In this document: positions 59,638 through 64,000 of the stretch, piece by piece
Layout of the letters: each line of letters starts with the position of its first letter
Position numbering within the stretch: position 1 is the first letter of the stretch
From: Amblyomma americanum
Lineage: Eukaryota > Arthropoda > Arachnida > Ixodida > Ixodidae
Reading direction: 5' to 3'
DNA length: 64,000 nucleotides
Assembly: GCF_052857255.1 (NCBI RefSeq)
Contig: NC_135502.1
Span: 185,067,806 to 185,131,805 of the forward strand
The notes under the pieces: model-generated
Seen by the model: the letters and a program-made list of their open reading frames with translations, nothing else
Told to the model about the DNA's origin: nothing
Database searches by the model: none
Position numbers and translations under genes: made by a program

Positions 59638-60409
59638 TGGCAGCGTGAACGAGATGACGTTGAGGAACTCTTTCGTCTTTTTGGTTAAGATTGTTGGTTT
59701 TGTTCTACCTGGCTGCATTGCTCATGAGAACTACTGGATTACCGATAGCGACCTGAAAACGCTGAACGGATGTAACTCCGAGAGTTACGATGCTACAAGG
59801 ATCATCGAGCAACACGGCATCAGCCGCTTTGGGAAAAGTCAACCGCTGTGCACGGCCCTCGGAGTAACATGGGAGCAGCTGCGACATCGGCGTCAAACTG
59901 CAATAAACGGAGTCACGCTCCGTTCATCGGAACGAGGCATGGTGGCACCGTGAGCGAGGTGACGTTGAAGAAATATTTTCTATTTTTAATTCAGATTGTT
60001 GGTTTTGCTATACCTGGCTGCATTGCTCATGAGAACGCCTGGATTCCCGACCAGGACCTGAAAACACTAAATAGACGTAACTCCGAGAGTTACGATGCTA
60101 CAAGGAACATCGAGCAACACGGCATCAGCCCCTGTGGGAACAGTCCACCGCTCTGCACGGCCATCGGAATAACATGGGAGCCGCTGCGACATCGACGTCA
60201 AACTGCTTTAAACGGAGTCACGCTCCGTTCGTCGGAACAGGGCATGGTTGCACCGTGAGCGAGATGACGTTGGGGAACTATATCATATTTTTAGTTTAGA
60301 TTGTTGGTTTTGTTATACCAGGCTGCATTGCTCATGAGAACGCCTGGATTCCCGACCACGACCTGAAAACACTAAACAGACGTACCTCCGAGAGTTACGA
60401 TGCTACAAG

Positions 60410-63104
60410 GAACATCAAGCAACACGGCATCAGCCCCTGTGGGAACAGTCCACCGCTGTCCCCGGCCCTCGGAGTAACATGGGAGGCGCTTCGACATCGG
60501 CGTCAAACTGCTTTAAACAGAGTGGCGCTCCGTTCATCGGAACGGGATATGTTGGCGCCTTGAGCGAGATGACGTTGAAGAACTATTTCGTCTTTTTGGA
60601 TCAGATTGTTGGTTTTGTTCATCCTAGCTGCATTGCTCATGAGAACGCCTGGATTACCGACAGCGACCTTAAAACGCTGAACAGATGTAACTCCGAGAGT
60701 TACGATGCTACAAGGAACATCGAGCAACACAGCATCCGCCCCTGGGTGAAAAGTCCACCGCTCTCACGGCCATCGTAGTAACATGGGAGCCGCTGCGACA
60801 TCGACGTCAAACTACTTTAAAAAGAATCACGCTGCGTCCATCGAAACTTGGAATATTGACGCCGTGAGCGAGATGACTTTGAGGAACTATTTCGCTTTTT
60901 GGTTCTGATTGCTGGTTTTGATATACCTGGCTGCATTGCTCATGAGAACTCCTGGATTATCGACCACGACCTGAAAACACTGAACGACGTAACTCCGAGA
61001 GTTACGATGCTACAAGTAACATCGAGCAACACGGGATCAGCCCCGGTAGGAACAGTCTACCGCTGTCCACGGCCCTCAGAGTAACACGGGAGCCGCTGCG
61101 ACATCGACGTCAAACAGCTTTAAACAGTGTCACACTCCGTTCATCGGAACGGCGAATGGTGGCACCGTGAGCGAGATGACGTTGAGGAACTATTTCGTAT
61201 TTTTAGTTCCGATTCATGGTTTTGTTATACCTTGCTGCATTGCTCATGAGAACGCCTGGATTCCCGACCCCGACCTGAAAACACTAAAGAGACGTAACTC
61301 CGAGAGTTACGATGCTACAAGGAACATCGAGCAACACGGCATCAGCCCCTGTGGGAACAATCCACCGCTCTGCACGGCCATCGGAATAACATGGGAGCCG
61401 CTGCGACATCGACGTCAAACTGCTTTAAACGGAGTCACGCTCCGTTCGTCGGAACAGGGCATGGTTGCACCGTGAGCGAGATGACGTTGGGGAACTATAT
61501 CATATTTTTAGTTTAGATTGTTGGTTTTGTTATACCAGGCTGCATTGCTCATGAGAACGCCTGGATTCCCGACCACGACCTGAAAACACTAAACAGACGT
61601 ACCTCCGAGAGTTACGATGCTACAAGGAACATCGAGCAACACGGCATCAGCCCCTGTGGGAACAGTCCACCGCTCTGCACGGCTATCGGAGTAACATGGG
61701 AGCCGCTGCGACATCGACGTCAAACTGCTTTAAAAGGAATCACGCTGCGTTCATCGAAACGGGGAATATTAGCGCCGTGAGCGAGATGACATTGAGGAAC
61801 TATTTCGTCTTTTTGGTTCAGATTGTTGGTTTTGTTCTACCTTGCTGCATTGCTCATGAGACCGCCTGGATTAGCGACAGCTACCTGAAAACGCTGAACA
61901 GATGTAACTCCGAGAGTTACGATGCTACAAGGAACATCGAGCAACACGGCATCAGCCCCTTTGGGAACAGTCAACCGCTGTGCACGGCCCTCGGAGTAAC
62001 ACGGGAGCAGCTGCGACATCGACGTCAAACTGCATTAAACGGAGTCACGCTCCGTTCATCGTAACGGGGCATGGTAGCACCGTGAGCGAGATGACGTTGA
62101 GGAAATATTTCGTCTTTTTGGTTCAGATTGTTGGTTTAGTTCTACCTGGCTGCATTGCTCATGAGATCGTCTGGATTACCGACAGCGACCTGAAAACGCA
62201 GCACAGATGTAACTCCGAGAGTTACGATGCTACAAGGAACATCGAGCAACACGGCATCAGCCCCTGGGTGAACAGTCCACCGCTCTCACGGCCATCAGAG
62301 TAACATGGGAGCCGCTGCGACATCGACGTCAAACTGCTTTAAAAAGAATCACGCTGCGTGCATCGAAACGGGGAATATTGGCGCCGTGAGCGAGATGACT
62401 TTGAAGAACTATTTCGACTTTTTGGTTCAGATTGTTGGTTTTGTTCTACCTTGCTGCATTGCTCATGAGACCGCCTGAATTACCGACAGCTACCTGAAAA
62501 CGCTGAACAGTTGTAACTCCGAGAGTTGCGATGCTACAAAGAACATCGAGCAACACGGCATCAGCCCCGGCGGGAACAGTCCACCGCTCTGCACGGCCAT
62601 CTGAGTAACATGGGAGCCGCTGCGACATCGACGTCAAACTGCCTTAAAAATAATCACGCTGCGTTCATTGAAACGGGGAATATTGGCGCCGTGAGCGAGA
62701 TGACTTTGAGGAACTATTTCGTCTTTTTGGTTCAGATTGTTGGTTTTGTTCTACCTTGCTGCATTGCTCATGAGACCGCCTGAATTACCGACAGCTACCT
62801 GAAAACGCTGAACAGTTGTAACTCCGACAGTTACGAAGCTACAAGGAACATCAAGCAACACGGCATCAGCCCCGGCGGGAACAGTCCACCGCTCTGCACG
62901 GCCATCTGAGTAACATGGGAGCCGCTGCGACATCGACGTCAAACTGCTTTAAAAAGAATCACGCTGCGTTCATCGAAGCGGGGAATATTGGCGCCGTGAG
63001 CGAGATGACTTTGAGGAACTGTTTCGTCTTTTTGGTTCAGATTGTTGGTTTTGTTCTACCTTGCTGCATTGCTCATGAGACCGCCTGGATTACCGAAAGC
63101 GACC
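60410..63104. repeat. 2.7-kb duplication, copy 2 (partner 55840-58535)
   Basis: Second copy of the 15-monomer-offset pair. It ends where GGATTACCGAAAGCGACCTG replaces GGATTACCGACAGCTACCTG. The next monomer, GTAAAGGGTGTAAAGCTG (63106-63123), returns to the divergent TAATACCGAG type seen in 1-3010. Confidence 0.9.
61445..61459 (+). other. CENP-B-box-like sequence in a satellite monomer (8 of 9 core positions)
   Basis: TTCGTCGGAACAGGG matches the mammalian CENP-B core TTCGNNNNANNCGGG at 8 of 9 fixed positions (A for C at position 12). Similar sites lie at 60228-60242 and 1960-1974. The common monomer form TTCATCGGAACGGGG matches 7 of 9. This may be chance; arthropods have no proven CENP-B orthologue using this box. 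Confidence 0.25.
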
Positions 63105-64000
63105 TGTAAAGGGTGTAAAGCTGTAATACCGAGAGTTACGATGCTACAGAAAACACCGAGCAACACGGCATCAGCCCCTGTGGGACCGGTACACTGCTGT
63201 CGACGGCCCTCGGAGTAACATGGGAGCCGCTGCGACATCGACGTCAAACTGCTTAAACAGAGTCACGCTCCATGCATCGGAACGGGACATGGTGGCAGCG
63301 TGCGCGACATGACGATGAGACTCTATTTCGTCCTTTTGTTTCAGATTGTTGGTTTTGTTCTACCTGGCTGCATTGCTCACGAGGAAGCCTGGATTACCGA
63401 CAGCGACCTGGAAACACTGAACAGATGTAACTCCGAGTATTATGATGCTGCTAGGATCATCGAGAAACACTGCATCAGCCCCTGTGGGAACAGTCCACCG
63501 TTGTGCACGGCCTTCGGAGTAACATGGCAGCCGCTGCGACATCGACGTCAAACTGCTTTAAATGGAGTCACGCTCCGTTCATCGGAACGGGGCATGGTTG
63601 CACCGTGAGCGAGATGACGTTGAGGAACTATAACATATTTTTAGTTGAGATTCTTGGTTTAGTTATACCAGGCTGCATTGCTCATGAGAACGCCTAGATT
63701 CCCGACCACGACCTGAAAACACTACAGACGTAACTCCGAGAGTTACGATGCTACAAGGAACATCGAGCAACACAGCATCAGCCCCTGTGCGAACAGTCAA
63801 CCGCTGTGCACGGCCCTCGGAGTAACACGGGAGCAGTTGCGACATCGACGTAAACTGCTTTAAACAGATTCACGCTCCGTTCATCGGAACGGGATATGTT
63901 GGCGCCTTGAGCGAGATGACGTTGAGGAACTATTTCGTCTTTTTGGTTCAGATTGTTGGTTTTGTTCATTATAGCTACATTGCTCATGGGAACGCCTGGA
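63105..64000. repeat. Terminal satellite monomers, mixed divergent types
   Basis: About three monomers, including unusual variants (GTAATACCGAG, ACAGAAAACACCGAGC, GTGCGCGACATGACGATGAGAC, GAGTATTATGATGCTGC), then a monomer of the ATACCAGGCTGC type, then the start of another copy of the 58.7-kb block. The satellite does not end within the window. Confidence 0.85.

Larger units (their letters stand above)
7718..64000. repeat. 305-bp satellite array, right segment (about 185 monomers)
   Basis: The array is unbroken to the window end. The CTA of TTCTACYTTGCTGC or its equivalent recurs at 50292, 50597, 50902, 51207, 51512 and 51817, exactly 305 bp apart; most neighbouring monomers keep this period, and occasional copies are 271-304 bp. 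At least three intermixed sequence types are visible. One has GAACGCCTGGATTACC and CGGAGTCACGCTCCG; one has ATACCAGGCTGC, ATTCCCGACCACGAC and ACACTAAACAGACG; one has GAGACCGCCTGG, GACAGCTACCTG, AAAAAGAATCACGCTGCG and GAATATTGGCGCCG. No gene, RNA gene or second transposon was found in these 56 kb. All long open frames run through monomer boundaries in the same pattern and are treated as satellite by-products. Confidence 0.96.

Noticed and set aside
1..64000. CRISPR array or other prokaryotic repeat system
   Set aside because: Repeats are head-to-tail without unique spacers, the unit is 305 bp, no cas-like genes are present, and a eukaryotic LINE is inserted.

Overview
This is eukaryotic DNA made almost entirely of one tandem satellite whose monomer is about 305 bp. 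Roughly 10 monomers lie in 1-3010 and about 185 in 7718-64000. A single dead non-LTR retrotransposon (LINE) splits the array at 3011-7717. I see no host protein-coding gene, rRNA, tRNA, CRISPR array, or prokaryotic or plasmid feature. The LINE looks CR1-like: a PHD-finger ORF1, an AP-endonuclease plus reverse-transcriptase ORF2, and a short tandem 3' tail instead of poly(A). With the large unmethylated-looking satellite this suggests an arthropod. A tick or other chelicerate is my best guess from the style of the LINE proteins, but that is inference and no database was searched.

Layout. 1-3010 holds divergent monomers, many with TAATACC where most other copies have TAACTCC. The LINE sits inside one monomer: the satellite stops at GACCT (3006-3010) and resumes in the same register at GACCT (7718-7722). 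The LINE has a 5' UTR with a 67-bp direct repeat, ORF1 (3471-4366, one frameshift and one stop), ORF2 (4409-7281, three stops and one frameshift), an AT-rich 3' UTR with two small hairpins, AATAAA, and four GATT units. From 7718 to the window end the satellite is unbroken. Within it are multi-monomer duplications at many scales: an 8-monomer unit of about 2.4 kb at 8180-12980; a nearly identical 1.9-kb pair 3031 bp apart at 13145-18100; pairs with offsets of 2090, 2424, 3030-3035 and 3339 bp at 20-33 kb; pairs with offsets of 5450, 6359, 9375 and 9653 bp at 36-55 kb; a pair 23.3 kb apart; and a 2.7-kb block repeated at 4570 bp at 55.8-63.1 kb. The right half therefore looks recently and repeatedly rearranged, while the LINE-proximal edge looks older and frozen.

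Each monomer carries a conserved GTAACTC-CGA-GAGTTAC inverted repeat, a second inverted-repeat cluster around CCGTTC-ATCG-GAACGG, a T-rich stretch of about 40 bp, and a reading frame of 99 codons that begins with a signal-peptide-like hydrophobic run. The TGA of each such frame lies five bases before the ATG of the next monomer. These frames are best read as a by-product of the monomer sequence, not as genes, but the arrangement is worth testing. The array continues beyond both ends of the window.
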